This document shows positions 39,283 to 47,770 of a stretch of 64,000 nucleotides of DNA, piece after piece. Within the stretch, counting starts at the first letter, position 1, and each line of letters begins with the position of its first letter. A program made the position numbers and the translations under genes. The DNA is from DAISIL01 sp036822015 (GTDB lineage: Bacteria > Bacteroidota > Bacteroidia > Cytophagales > Bernardetiaceae): NCBI GenBank assembly GCA_036822015.1, contig DAISIL010000007.1:1-64000 (forward strand). Direction: 5' to 3'. Below the pieces are notes generated by a model. The model was not told where the DNA came from. It made no database searches and saw only the letters and a program-made list of their open reading frames with translations.

Positions 39283-40617
39283 TTACACAGAGGCAAAATC
39301 GGTCATCTTACCTGACTTCATCAACCCTTCATACTCCTGCATGAGCAGGTAGCTGTTGATCTGTTGGAGGGTATCAATGATAACACCAACCATGATGAGC
39401 AATGATGTCCCGCCATAGAACTGCGCAAAAGCATCACCGACACCCGCCAGTGAAGCAAAAGCAGGCAGGATGGCCACAATGGCCAGGAAGATAGCTCCGG
39501 GCAGGGTGATCCGGTCGATGATCCAGGCAATGCGCTCGGCAGTTTCTTCTCCGGGGCGATACCCGGGAATGAAACCCCCACCGCGTTTCATGTCTTCGGC
39601 GATCCGCTTGGGATCTACCGTAATGGCGGTGTAGAAGAACGTAAAGAGGATAATCAGGATCGCAAACGTGAGGTTATACTCCCAGGAGCGGAAGTTGGAA
39701 AAAGCTACCTGAATGTACTGGGCTACGTCGCTTTTGTCCGCAAAAACCGATGCAATCAGCGGCGGGGCAAACATCAAAGCCTGTGCAAAGATGATCGGCA
39801 TAACACCAGAGGCATTCACCTTCAAGGGAATATACGAACGCTGCCCGCCTCCTACGCGCTGCCGTCGGCTCTCACCAACAACCTGCTTGGCATACTGGAC
39901 ATGTACCCGACGAATCGCCTGAACAAGCAATACCGTTGCCATAACGACAAAGAAAAGCGCGATGGCCTCCAAAACGAAGATAATCAAACCGTCGTTTTCG
40001 GTCTTTGCCGTGATCTCTTGCAGGATAGCTCCCGGAAAAACGGCGATGATCCCGATCATAATCAGCATCGAAATACCGTTGCCGATCCCCCGATCCGTGA
40101 TCTTTTCCCCCAACCACATACAGAAGATCGTTCCCGAAGTCAGGATAATCATCGACGAAATCGTGAAGAAGAAAAAGTCAATCATCACAGCTTCTTTCGG
40201 GATCGTACCGTTCACGTAAGCAAAGGACTGCCCAAGTGTAACGATGATCGTCAAGACCCGTGTAATTTGGGTGATCTTTTTGCGCCCTGATTCTCCTTCT
40301 TTTTGTAGCTTTTGGAAGTAGGGAGAGGCTACCGTCGCCAACTGAATCACGATAGAAGCCGAAATATAAGGCATAATGCCCAAGGCAAAAAGGGAGGCTC
40401 GGTTGAAGGCTCCTCCCAAAATCAGGTCAATCATGTTGAAAAGTCCATCGAGTGGGCTGCTGCCCGAGGCTTGCTTCAAGACCACGGGATCAATGCCTGG
40501 CAAGACAATATAGGAGCCGAGGCGGAAGATAACCAACAGACCCAGCGTAATCAAGATACGCTGTTTTAGTTCTTCGATGGCAAAAATATGGCGAATGGTT
40601 TCAAAGAAACGCTTCAT
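39283..40617 (-). CDS. secY: preprotein translocase subunit SecY
   Basis: A 444-residue SecY, the channel of the Sec translocase, with ten transmembrane helices. The family signatures are clear: LGIMPYISASIVIQLATVASPYF near residue 80 and GGGFIPGYRPGEETAERI near 340. It starts 62 bases after the rplO stop (the gap is A/T-rich and contains no clear promoter) and precedes map. Confidence 0.97.
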   Translation of the reverse strand: MKRFFETIRHIFAIEELKQRILITLGLLVIFRLGSYIVLPGIDPVVLKQASGSSPLDGLFNMIDLILGGAFNRASLFALGIMPYISASIVIQLATVASPYFQKLQKEGESGRKKITQITRVLTIIVTLGQSFAYVNGTIPKEAVMIDFFFFTISSMIILTSGTIFCMWLGEKITDRGIGNGISMLIMIGIIAVFPGAILQEITAKTENDGLIIFVLEAIALFFVVMATVLLVQAIRRVHVQYAKQVVGESRRQRVGGGQRSYIPLKVNASGVMPIIFAQALMFAPPLIASVFADKSDVAQYIQVAFSNFRSWEYNLTFAILIILFTFFYTAITVDPKRIAEDMKRGGGFIPGYRPGEETAERIAWIIDRITLPGAIFLAIVAILPAFASLAGVGDAFAQFYGGTSLLIMVGVIIDTLQQINSYLLMQEYEGLMKSGKMTDFASV

Positions 40618-40679
40618 AAGAATGGATCATTAAATACAGAAATCAAATAACGTGAGAAAAAATTGCCCTTCCATTCTTG

Positions 40680-41144
40680 TTAAGAAACTTTAAGGCTTTC
40701 CAATACAGCAGTTTGTCCGCCTTGAGCTTCAATGGTCGTTTTTGCTGACTCGGAGAAAGCATGTGCTTTCACCTCTAAGGCCATGGTGAGTTCGCCCCGA
40801 TTGAGTATCTTGACCAGGTCTTTCTTACCGACAAGTCCGTTTTGGTAGAGAATATCGAAGTCAATCACGGTCAGGTTTTTGTCCTGGGCGAGTTGTTGGA
40901 GGGTGTCTAAGTTGATGGGTTTGTAGGCTACCCGGGCTGGGTTCTTGAACCCAAACTTAGGAATGCGGCGATAGAGGGGCATCTGTCCGCCTTCAAAGCC
41001 GCGTTTTTTGCTATAACCGGAGCGGGATTGCGCCCCTTTGTGTCCACGGGTACTGGTGCCACCGTGTCCTGAACCTTGCCCGCGCCCAATGCGCTTGCGA
41101 TTTTTACGAGAGCCGGCTGCCGGCTTAAGAGAATGCAGTTTCAT
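40680..41144 (-). CDS. rplO: 50S ribosomal protein L15
   Basis: A 154-residue L15. MKLHSLKPAAGSRKNRKRIGRGQGSGHGGTSTRGHKGAQSRSG is the conserved Gly/Arg-rich N-terminus, wound through 23S rRNA, and the C-terminal half is the globular domain. The 120 bases from the rpmD stop to this start are longer than usual in the cluster. Confidence 0.96.
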   Translation of the reverse strand: MKLHSLKPAAGSRKNRKRIGRGQGSGHGGTSTRGHKGAQSRSGYSKKRGFEGGQMPLYRRIPKFGFKNPARVAYKPINLDTLQQLAQDKNLTVIDFDILYQNGLVGKKDLVKILNRGELTMALEVKAHAFSESAKTTIEAQGGQTAVLESLKVS

Positions 41145-41264
41145 GGTTTACTTTTGGCTAAACGCTTGCAGCACTGGTGTTTGTTTTGTTCTTAGGCCCA
41201 AAAAGCACGTGCGCAAACTCGCGATGGATGATAAATGATAAAAAAGAAAAAACAAAGATGCAGG

Positions 41265-41444
41265 TTAGATTTCTTCGTACACTACCAGGTGCCTGACCTT
41301 TCGCACCATACCCAGGATTTGGGGGGTAGCTTCGTGTTCGACACTACGGTTGATTTTGCCGAGTCCCAGGGCAACAATCGTTGCTTTCTGGTCTTTGGGG
41401 CGTTTGATGGTGCTGCGCACCTGGGTAATTTTTATCTTTGCCAT
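41265..41444 (-). CDS. rpmD: 50S ribosomal protein L30
   Basis: A 59-residue L30: MAKIKITQVRSTIKRPKDQK, then VALGLGKINRSVEHEATPQI and a C-terminal VRHLVVYEEI. Both the length and the sequence fit the short bacterial form. It lies in the standard place between rpsE and rplO; it starts 18 bases after the rpsE stop. Confidence 0.95.
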   Translation of the reverse strand: MAKIKITQVRSTIKRPKDQKATIVALGLGKINRSVEHEATPQILGMVRKVRHLVVYEEI

Positions 41445-41462
41445 GAGCTGATCGGTAAGGGG

Positions 41463-41978
41463 TTATCCATTAAAAACTTTTTCGAGTGAAACACCCCGCT
41501 GCCGGGCTACCATGATCGGATCGCGCATCCGTTGGAGGGCATCCAGGGTAGCTTTGATGACGTTGTGGGGGTTGGAGGAGCCGTTTGATTTGGCCAGTAC
41601 ATCCTTGATGCCCGCCGATTCGAGAACGGCACGCATGGCACCGCCAGCGATCACGCCCGTACCTGGGGATGCGGGCTTCAAGAACACCCTTGCTCCACTG
41701 TAACGCGCCTTGATGGGGTGCGGCACCGTGTCTTTGGCGCGTGTAACCTGAACGAGGTTTTTCTTGGCATCATCGACCGCCTTAGCGATAGCGTCCGTTA
41801 CTTCGCCCGCCTTGCCGAGTCCATGCCCAACGACACCGTCGCCGTTACCGACAACCACAATGGCTGCAAAACTAAAACGACGGCCACCCTTGACCACCTT
41901 TGCCACCCGATTGATGGCCACCACGCGCTCTTTGAGTTCGATGTCGCTGGCCTTTACTTTGAGACTTTTCCCTGCCAT
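41463..41978 (-). CDS. rpsE: 30S ribosomal protein S5
   Basis: A 171-residue S5 of the 30S body, involved in decoding accuracy and helicase activity at mRNA entry. LKERVVAINRVAKVVKGGRRFSFAAIVVVGNGDGVVGHGLGKAGEV is the double-stranded RNA-binding-like domain, and GGAMRAVLESAGIKDVLAKSNGSSNPHN is the C-terminal signature. It is in the usual order rplR-rpsE-rpmD. Confidence 0.97.
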   Translation of the reverse strand: MAGKSLKVKASDIELKERVVAINRVAKVVKGGRRFSFAAIVVVGNGDGVVGHGLGKAGEVTDAIAKAVDDAKKNLVQVTRAKDTVPHPIKARYSGARVFLKPASPGTGVIAGGAMRAVLESAGIKDVLAKSNGSSNPHNVIKATLDALQRMRDPIMVARQRGVSLEKVFNG

Positions 41979-41999
41979 GAGTATTTTAAAATTTGGATG

Positions 42000-42353
42000 T
42001 TAAAATTCGAGGCCGCCTTCACGTGCGCCCTCCGCCAAAGATTTGACCTTTCCGTGATACAAATAACCGTTGCGATCAAAGACCACTCGGGTAATGCCTT
42101 TTTCAAAAGCCCGCTCGGCCAGTTGCTTACCCACCTGATGGGCATCGGCTACGTTGGCTGTTTTTTTGTCGGCGGTCAAGGAGGAGGCACTAGCCAGCGT
42201 GCGTGCCTGTTCATCGTCGATGATCTGGGCATAGATGGCTGTATTGCTCCGAAATACCGTCAAGCGCGGCCTTGCCGAAGTACCGGTTACCTTGCCGCGA
42301 ATACCGCGCTTAATGCGCTCACGGCGTGCAGTTTTTTTATTTTTTGTTGCCAT
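42000..42353 (-). CDS. rplR: 50S ribosomal protein L18
   Basis: A 117-residue 5S rRNA-binding protein. RRERIKRGIRGKVTGTSARPRLTVFRSNTAIYAQIIDDE and the C-terminal VVFDRNGYLYHGKVKSLAEGAREGGLEF are diagnostic. It lies 21 bases after rplF and before rpsE. Confidence 0.97.
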   Translation of the reverse strand: MATKNKKTARRERIKRGIRGKVTGTSARPRLTVFRSNTAIYAQIIDDEQARTLASASSLTADKKTANVADAHQVGKQLAERAFEKGITRVVFDRNGYLYHGKVKSLAEGAREGGLEF

Positions 42354-42374
42354 AAGTAGTTGTTGTTCAATAAA

Positions 42375-42926
42375 TTATTTACCGGCTGACTTACCCGCCT
42401 TGCGACGCACTTGCTCACCCACAAAACGAATCCCTTTGCCTTTGTAAGGTTCTACTTTACGCAGCGATTTGATTTTGGCGGCTACCTGCCCCAGCAGTTG
42501 CTTGTCATAGCTCTCCAGCGTAATGATTGGATTTTTGCCCTTTGCCGTCTCGGCGGATACCTTGACCTCCTCGGGGACTTGCAAAAATACGCTGTGAGAA
42601 TACCCAAGGCTCATCTCGAGAACCTGACCATTGGCGACGGCTTTGTAGCCTACCCCGACCAGTTCGAGTTCTTTTTTGTAGCCTTCCGTAACCCCAATGA
42701 CCATGTTGTTAATTAGGGCGCGGTACAAGCCGTGCATGGCTTTGTGTTTCTTTTGTTCGGAGGGGCGAGCAACAGAGAGTTCGCCGTCTTCGATCGTAAC
42801 TTCCATCCCTTCGGCGATCACCTGGGAGAGTTCGCCTTTGGGCCCCTTCACACGAACGACGTTCGCTTCGTGTTCGATGGTAACCCCACCGGGGATAGTA
42901 ATGGGTGCTTTGCCAATTCTGGACAT
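42375..42926 (-). CDS. rplF: 50S ribosomal protein L6
   Basis: A 183-residue L6 with two related domains; MSRIGKAPITIPGGV at the start, GVTEGYKKELELVGVGYKA in the middle and PYKGKGIRFVGEQVRRKAGKSAGK at the end are conserved. It lies near the factor-binding site of the large subunit. The gene follows rpsH in the standard order. Confidence 0.97.
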   Translation of the reverse strand: MSRIGKAPITIPGGVTIEHEANVVRVKGPKGELSQVIAEGMEVTIEDGELSVARPSEQKKHKAMHGLYRALINNMVIGVTEGYKKELELVGVGYKAVANGQVLEMSLGYSHSVFLQVPEEVKVSAETAKGKNPIITLESYDKQLLGQVAAKIKSLRKVEPYKGKGIRFVGEQVRRKAGKSAGK

Positions 42927-42947
42927 GATGATGGTCTGTGATTAGGT

Positions 42948-43346
42948 TTAATAAACGTAACAAAGAACCTCACCGCCTACGTTCTCCTGACGCGCTTCCT
43001 TGTCAGTGATGACCCCCTTCGATGTCGAGACGATAGCGATACCGAGTCCGTTAAGAACCCGAGGCATTTGATCGACTTTGACGTACTGGCGCAGCCCTGG
43101 ACGGCTCACCCGCTCGAGGCTCGTGATGGCGTTGAGTTTGGTGGCAGGATCATATTTGAGAGCAATCTTGATGACGGCGTGTTTGCCTTCACCCTCAAAC
43201 TTATAGCCCTGGATGTATCCTTTATTGTGAAGGATTTTGGTGAGTTCCTTTTTGAGTTTGGAGGCCGGAATCTCCACAATTCTGTGATTGGCACGGATCG
43301 CGTTGCGAATGCGTGTCAAGTAATCGGCAATTGGATCTGTTGTCAT
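42948..43346 (-). CDS. rpsH: 30S ribosomal protein S8
   Basis: A 132-residue 16S rRNA binder, in E. coli the autoregulator of the spc operon. MTTDPIADYLTRIRNAIRANH and the C-terminal GLGIAIVSTSKGVITDKEAR are diagnostic, ending in VGGEVLCYVY. It stands between rpsN and rplF. Confidence 0.97.
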   Translation of the reverse strand: MTTDPIADYLTRIRNAIRANHRIVEIPASKLKKELTKILHNKGYIQGYKFEGEGKHAVIKIALKYDPATKLNAITSLERVSRPGLRQYVKVDQMPRVLNGLGIAIVSTSKGVITDKEARQENVGGEVLCYVY

Positions 43347-43371
43347 TCCAAAAAGCGGTTAAATCTATGAG

Positions 43372-43659
43372 TTACCAAGAGGATTTTGTGATGCCCGGGA
43401 TTTTACCTTCCAAGGCCAGTTTGCGGAACATCACCCGCGAGATACCAAACTTGCGCATGTAGCCTTTGGGACGGCCGGTGAGTTTGCAACGGTTGTGCAA
43501 GCGAACAGGAGAGGCATTGCGGGGGAGTTTGTCGAGGGCGATTTGTGCCTCGACATCTCCGTTTTTGGCGAGTTCTTTGAGTTGCGCTCGTTTTTCGGCG
43601 TAGCGTTTGACGAGTTTTTCACGTTTGCGCTCACGCGCTTTCATTGATTCTTTTGCCAT
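43372..43659 (-). CDS. rpsN: 30S ribosomal protein S14 (zinc-independent form)
   Basis: A 95-residue S14. The C-terminal NRCKLTGRPKGYMRKFGISRVMFRKLALEGKIPGI is conserved. The CxxC pairs of the zinc form are absent, so this is the long C-minus type. Order rplE-rpsN-rpsH is standard. An alternative start 5 codons in (a second Met) would give the more usual 90-residue length. Confidence 0.96.
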   Translation of the reverse strand: MAKESMKARERKREKLVKRYAEKRAQLKELAKNGDVEAQIALDKLPRNASPVRLHNRCKLTGRPKGYMRKFGISRVMFRKLALEGKIPGITKSSW

Positions 43660-43669
43660 GATGATCTAC

Positions 43670-44227
43670 TTATTTGCGTTGTTTAAAGGGCATACCGAGA
43701 AGTTTGAGCAATTCGAGGGCTTCTTCGTCTGTCTGGGCAGTGGTAACGAAAGAGATATCCATCCCGTCGATTTGTTTGACTTGATCGACCTTGACCTCGG
43801 GGAAGATGAGCTGCTCCCGAATGCCGAGCGTGTAGTTGCCCCGGCCATCGAAGCTCTTATCGCTGATGCCCTGAAAGTCGCGTACGCGGGGTAAGGCAAC
43901 GTTTACGAGGCGATCCAAAAATTCATACATCCGATCGGCACGAAGTGTTACCCGTGCGCCGATGGCCATTTCTTCGCGCAACTTAAAGTTGGAGATGGCC
44001 TTCTTGGAGTAGGTCGGAACGGCTTTTTGTCCGGCGATGATGGTGAGTTCTTCCAGGGAGTTATCGAGGAGTTTTTTGTCGGCAACGGCTTTGCCCACAC
44101 CACGATTGATGGAGATTTTCACCAGTCGCGGTACTTCCATCACACTCTTATACTGAAATTTCTCTTGCAAGGCAGGCACCACTTCCTTGAGGTACTTTTC
44201 CTTGAGTCGGGGTTGGATTGCGGTCAT
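43670..44227 (-). CDS. rplE: 50S ribosomal protein L5
   Basis: A 185-residue L5, which binds 5S rRNA and forms an intersubunit bridge with S13. RLKEKYLKEVVPALQEKFQYKSVMEVPRLVKISINRGVG and ISDKSFDGRGNYTLGIREQLIFPE are characteristic. It starts 6 bases after the rplX stop. Confidence 0.97.
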   Translation of the reverse strand: MTAIQPRLKEKYLKEVVPALQEKFQYKSVMEVPRLVKISINRGVGKAVADKKLLDNSLEELTIIAGQKAVPTYSKKAISNFKLREEMAIGARVTLRADRMYEFLDRLVNVALPRVRDFQGISDKSFDGRGNYTLGIREQLIFPEVKVDQVKQIDGMDISFVTTAQTDEEALELLKLLGMPFKQRK

Positions 44228-44233
44228 GAGCGG

Positions 44234-44614
44234 TTATTCTTCTGATGAGGTGGCTTCTTGATTGGGAGAAACATGGGCAGAGCGATCGGCTTTAAAGTAA
44301 CGCTCTAGCTTACCCGTTTCGGGATTGATGCGGCGGCCCGTCCGGGCAGGCTTACCCGTTTCGGGGTTGATGACCATCAGATTACTGATGTGAATGGGCG
44401 CGGGAAACTCCTCCGTACGTCCTTCGGGGTTTTGGGCAGTGGCTTTGATATGGCGCAGGCGCATGTTGAGTCCTTCAACGACGGCGCGTTCTTTTTCCAT
44501 ATCGACACGCAAGACCTCCCCCGTTTTTCCTTTTTCGTTACCGGACAAGACAAAAACACTGTCCCCCTTGCGGAGGTGTAGTTTTTTCTTGGTTTGTTTG
44601 GTTTGCTTTTTCAT
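44234..44614 (-). CDS. rplX: 50S ribosomal protein L24
   Basis: A 126-residue L24, an assembly initiator for the large subunit. The KOW motif (KGDSVFVLSGNEKGKTGEVLRVD) is followed by GLNMRLRHIKATAQNPEGR and a Zn-less C-terminal part. The last 25 residues, TGKLERYFKADRSAHVSPN and an acidic end, extend beyond the usual length. It lies 27 bases after rplN. Confidence 0.95.
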   Translation of the reverse strand: MKKQTKQTKKKLHLRKGDSVFVLSGNEKGKTGEVLRVDMEKERAVVEGLNMRLRHIKATAQNPEGRTEEFPAPIHISNLMVINPETGKPARTGRRINPETGKLERYFKADRSAHVSPNQEATSSEE

Positions 44615-44641
44615 CCGAAAAAAAAGTTATCAGGTTAAGAC

Positions 44642-45010
44642 TTAAAGTACCTCCGGGGCCAGGGATACGATTTTCATAAATTGTTTATCGCGCAGCTCCC
44701 GTGCAACGGGGCCAAAGATGCGCGTGCCACGGGGTTCGCCCTGGTTGTTGAGCAGGACGGCGGCGTTTTCTTCAAAGCGGATATAGGAACCATCGGGGCG
44801 GCGGATTTCTTTCTTTGTCCGTACCACGACGGCTTTGGATACCGCTCCCTTTTTGATGCCCCCCGAAGGAATGGCGGATTTGACAGCCACGACGATCTTG
44901 TCGCCCACGCTGGCGTAGCGTTTGCCTGTTCCGCCCAAGACGCGGATGCAGAGGACTTCTTTAGCTCCGCTATTATCAGCGACCACTAAACGGGATTCTT
45001 GCTGAATCAT
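44642..45010 (-). CDS. rplN: 50S ribosomal protein L14
   Basis: A 122-residue beta-barrel protein of the subunit interface. MIQQESRLVVADNSGAKEVLCIRVLGG, AVVVRTKKEIRRPDGSYIRFEENAAVLL and the final ELRDKQFMKIVSLAPEVL are essentially the family consensus. The order rpsQ-rplN-rplX is standard. Confidence 0.98.
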   Translation of the reverse strand: MIQQESRLVVADNSGAKEVLCIRVLGGTGKRYASVGDKIVVAVKSAIPSGGIKKGAVSKAVVVRTKKEIRRPDGSYIRFEENAAVLLNNQGEPRGTRIFGPVARELRDKQFMKIVSLAPEVL

Positions 45011-45051
45011 AAGTTTTTGTTATCAAAAAGTTTAGCAAAATCAAAAAAACT

Positions 45052-45342
45052 TTACTTCGCGCGTTCGAGGATTTCCACCAATCGCCAACGTTTGCGTTTG
45101 CTGAGGGGGCGGGTCTCCATGATGCGTACCCGATCGCCGATGTTACAGGCGTTTTCGGCATCGTGTGCCATAAACTTCGTGGTACGCTTAATAAACTTGC
45201 CATAAATGGGGTGCTTGATCTTTCGCTCAACGGCTACCGTGATCGTAGCTTCCATTTTGTTGCTGACCACCAGACCAATGCGCTCTTTGCGGGCATTACG
45301 GGGCTTGGGGCTTTCGGGGGTATGTTGTGGTTGTTCAGACAT
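45052..45342 (-). CDS. rpsQ: 30S ribosomal protein S17
   Basis: A 96-residue S17. After a 20-residue Bacteroidota-like extension, RKERIGLVVSNKMEATITVAVERKIKHPIYGKFIKRTTKFMAHD and ETRPLSKRKRWRLVEILERAK match the family. Its ATG overlaps the rpmC stop by one base (TAATG). Confidence 0.96.
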   Translation of the reverse strand: MSEQPQHTPESPKPRNARKERIGLVVSNKMEATITVAVERKIKHPIYGKFIKRTTKFMAHDAENACNIGDRVRIMETRPLSKRKRWRLVEILERAK

Positions 45343-45545
45343 TATGAGGCTTGATTTTCTCGGTTACGACGACTCCATTCGGTGAGCATACGCGCAATCA
45401 GCTTGCGTTTTTTGCTGATCCGCGAGGGGTTTTCCAGGCGTGAGATGGCGTGCGAGATGCGCAGGCGTTGCAGCCGCTCTTTTTCGGTGTCGATGGAACT
45501 GGCCAAATCTTCCAGGCTCAGTCCGCGTATTTCTTCGTTAGTCAT
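45342..45545 (-). CDS. rpmC: 50S ribosomal protein L29
   Basis: A 67-residue two-helix protein near the tunnel exit. EEIRGLSLEDLASSIDTEKERLQRLRISHAISRLENPSRI and the SKKRKLIARMLTEW end fit L29. Its stop overlaps the rpsQ start, and it begins 27 bases after rplP. Confidence 0.93.
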   Translation of the reverse strand: MTNEEIRGLSLEDLASSIDTEKERLQRLRISHAISRLENPSRISKKRKLIARMLTEWSRRNRENQAS

Positions 45546-45572
45546 GGCGCAATAAAAAGAAAAAGGTGAAGG

Positions 45573-45998
45573 TTAGCCGACGTAATCCGGGCGTTTGGTG
45601 AACTTGAGTTTGATGGGCATTTTTTGGGCAGCCAAACGCAAGGCTTCACGGGCAAGCTCTTCTTTTACACCCGTTACCTCAAAGAGGATCGTCCCCGGCT
45701 TAACCACAGCGACCCAATACTCGGGTGCGCCCTTACCCTTACCCATCCGTACCTCGGCGGGTTTTTTGGTGATGGGCTTATCCGGAAAAATCCGAATCCA
45801 GACCTGCCCCTGGCGTTTCATCGCACGGGTTACGGCAATACGCGCCGATTCGATCTGGCGAGAAGTGATCCATCCTGGCTCAAGGGCCTTGACGGCAAAT
45901 TCTCCAAAAGCAATCCGATGCCCACGTCCGGCGATTCCGTTTGCCCGACTGCGTTCCTTATGACGCCGACGATATTTAATTCGTTTTGGTTGTAACAT
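45573..45998 (-). CDS. rplP: 50S ribosomal protein L16
   Basis: A 141-residue L16 that lines the A site. MLQPKRIKYRRRHKERSRA, GRGHRIAFGEFAVKALEPGWITSRQIESARIAVTRAMKRQGQVWIRIFPDKPIT and GKGKGAPEYWVAVVKPG are conserved. It is the first gene of this block. rpsC, rplV, rpsS, rplB and the rest of the S10 group, which usually precede it, are not in the window. It has its own promoter about 155 bases upstream. Confidence 0.97.
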   Translation of the reverse strand: MLQPKRIKYRRRHKERSRANGIAGRGHRIAFGEFAVKALEPGWITSRQIESARIAVTRAMKRQGQVWIRIFPDKPITKKPAEVRMGKGKGAPEYWVAVVKPGTILFEVTGVKEELAREALRLAAQKMPIKLKFTKRPDYVG

Positions 45999-46153
45999 GA
46001 CCTTAGGTTATTTACAGAGACACATCCGGTTGATTGTTACGCCAAACTGCGAACAACCACCCGTGCAAATACGCTATCAAAAGTGCTTCTCAATAAAGGT
46101 GGGGACTTTTAGCTATGTCGTTGTATAGCCACAGTATCCCGTGATTGGGAGGG

Positions 46154-46184
46154 CAAAAGTACAAAAAAAAATTATTCCTCCAAA
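46154..46184 (-). promoter_or_regulatory. promoter for the rplP-map ribosomal operon
   Basis: On the minus strand TTTG (46181-46184) and TACTTTTG (46154-46161) are 19 bases apart, the same as before infA. The expected leader to the rplP ATG is about 150 bases, without any recognised gene. Confidence 0.7.
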
Positions 46185-46221
46185 CAAAACACCATGATTT
46201 TCTTCTTTTTGGGCAATTTTT

Positions 46222-47238
46222 TTAGTTGTACTGCACATAAGACCGCCATTTCTCGATCACCGACTGCATATCCTCCGGCAGTTGGGAATCAAAGTGCATC
46301 TGCGCCCCTGTCGCTGGATGTACAAAACCCAAGGACTTGGCGTGCAGAGCCTGGCGCGACAAAACGGAAAAGCAATTTTCGACGAAAGATTTGTACTTCG
46401 AGAAAACGGCTCCCTTCAAGATTTTATCGCCCCCGTACATCGAATCACCAAAAAGCGGATGCCCAATGAAGCGAAAATGGGCGCGTATTTGGTGGGTGCG
46501 TCCCGTTTCGAGGCGGCACTCGACCAGGGAGACATAACGAAAACGCTCCAAGACGGTATAATGACTGATCGCGGGCTTGCCCCTTGAGTTATCGGGCAGG
46601 ACGGTCATGACGCGGCGGTCTTTGTGGCTACGGGCGATGGCTCCCTCAATCGTACCGCTATCCTGGGCGACCTCTCCCCAGACGAGGGCGCGATAGGTGC
46701 GTTGGGTGGTGTGTTCGGCAAACTGCCGGGCCAGGTGTAGCTTGGTGGCTTCATCCTTCGGGATCACGAGTAGCCCCGTGGTGTCTTTGTCGATGCGATG
46801 CACCAGCCCGGGGAAGGCAAGCCCTTTTTCTTGCAAGTAATGAAACAAGCCATTGACCATCGTACCCGTCCAGTTTTCGGTGGCCGGATGGACGACCAGC
46901 CCAGCGGGTTTGTTAATCAAGAGCAGATGATCGTCCTCGTAGATGATCGGGAGGGTCATTGGCTCGGGGATGATGTCGTTGGTGCGCGGCGGCTCGGGCA
47001 AAAAAATCTGAATCTCGTCGTTGGGGCGTACCTTGTAATTGGACTTGACGGCTTGTCCATTGACCAACACCAGGTCTGCCTTGATGGCATTCTGGAGGCG
47101 GTTTCGGGTAACGCTAGGCAGGCGTTGGGTCAGGAACTTATCCAGACGCATCAGGTGCTGCCCTGGATCTACGGCCAGGCGATAATGCTCAAACAACTCA
47201 TCGGAATCGTAGTTGGTCTCGGGATTGATTCTTCGCAT
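46222..47238 (-). CDS. rluD: RluA/RluD family pseudouridine synthase
   Basis: A 338-residue enzyme that isomerises uridines in 23S rRNA. An S4 RNA-binding domain at the N-terminus (RLDKFLTQRLPSVTRNRLQNAIKADLVLVNG) precedes the catalytic domain with the active-site aspartate in VHRIDKDTTGLLVI, then RTYRALVWG and RTHQIRAHFRFIGHPLFGD. The ATG at 47238 is preferred to a TTG three codons upstream. It lies 21 bases after tadA and both are probably co-transcribed. The exact target site within the RluA/C/D family is not certain. Confidence 0.9.
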   Translation of the reverse strand: MRRINPETNYDSDELFEHYRLAVDPGQHLMRLDKFLTQRLPSVTRNRLQNAIKADLVLVNGQAVKSNYKVRPNDEIQIFLPEPPRTNDIIPEPMTLPIIYEDDHLLLINKPAGLVVHPATENWTGTMVNGLFHYLQEKGLAFPGLVHRIDKDTTGLLVIPKDEATKLHLARQFAEHTTQRTYRALVWGEVAQDSGTIEGAIARSHKDRRVMTVLPDNSRGKPAISHYTVLERFRYVSLVECRLETGRTHQIRAHFRFIGHPLFGDSMYGGDKILKGAVFSKYKSFVENCFSVLSRQALHAKSLGFVHPATGAQMHFDSQLPEDMQSVIEKWRSYVQYN

Positions 47239-47259
47239 AACCCACAAAAGTACACAACT

Positions 47260-47685
47260 TCAACGAAGTTGCCCAAAAAACTGCCGCAGCAGCCGCGACG
47301 ACTCCACCCCCAGGATGCCCGCCGTTACGCGGGTGCGCGGGTGCAGGAGGGTGGGTTGGTGGCGGCTATACCCGCGCTTGTCGTCCGAAGCCCCATACAC
47401 CAGCCGTCCGAGTTGGGCCCAATACAAGGCTCCTGCACACATTGGGCAGGGTTCGAGGGTTACGTAGAGGGTGCATTCGGGGAGGTATTTGACCGGCCAG
47501 CCACTAAGGGCGACCAGCTCGGCATGAGCCGTAACGTCGTCTAGCCCTTGCGTTCGGTTGTGTCCCCGGACCAGGATGCGCCCCTGCCCCACCAGAACAG
47601 CACCCACGGGTATCTCTCCGATCTCATAAGCCCTTTGTGCCTCCTGGAGAGCCGCCCGCATAAAAAAAATGTCCGTTTCGTTCAT
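47260..47685 (-). CDS. tadA: nucleoside deaminase, TadA-like (tRNA adenosine-34 deaminase)
   Basis: A 141-residue zinc deaminase. The motif HAE with its catalytic glutamate in DDVTAHAELVAL and the PCPMCAGAL zinc cysteines are complete; the N-terminal FFMRAALQEAQRA and IPVGAVLV match TadA. It would convert A34 to inosine in tRNA-Arg. A guanine deaminase role cannot be excluded from sequence alone. It starts at the ATG at 47685, divergent from the response regulator-kinase gene with an 85-base gap. Confidence 0.88.
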   Translation of the reverse strand: MNETDIFFMRAALQEAQRAYEIGEIPVGAVLVGQGRILVRGHNRTQGLDDVTAHAELVALSGWPVKYLPECTLYVTLEPCPMCAGALYWAQLGRLVYGASDDKRGYSRHQPTLLHPRTRVTAGILGVESSRLLRQFFGQLR

Positions 47686-47728
47686 CACAAAAAATCTTTT
47701 TAGTCCTTTGTTCAGGAAATATTGCGTT

Positions 47729-47758
47729 TTTGATTGGCAAGATTTTAGATTATATTTG
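47729..47758 (+). promoter_or_regulatory. promoter for the response regulator-kinase gene
   Basis: TTTG at 47729-47732 and TATATTTG at 47751-47758 are separated by 18 bases. Only 12 bases remain to the ATG at 47771, so either the leader is extremely short or the ATGs at 47786/47789 are used. Confidence 0.6.
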
Positions 47759-47770
47759 GCTCTATCAAAC

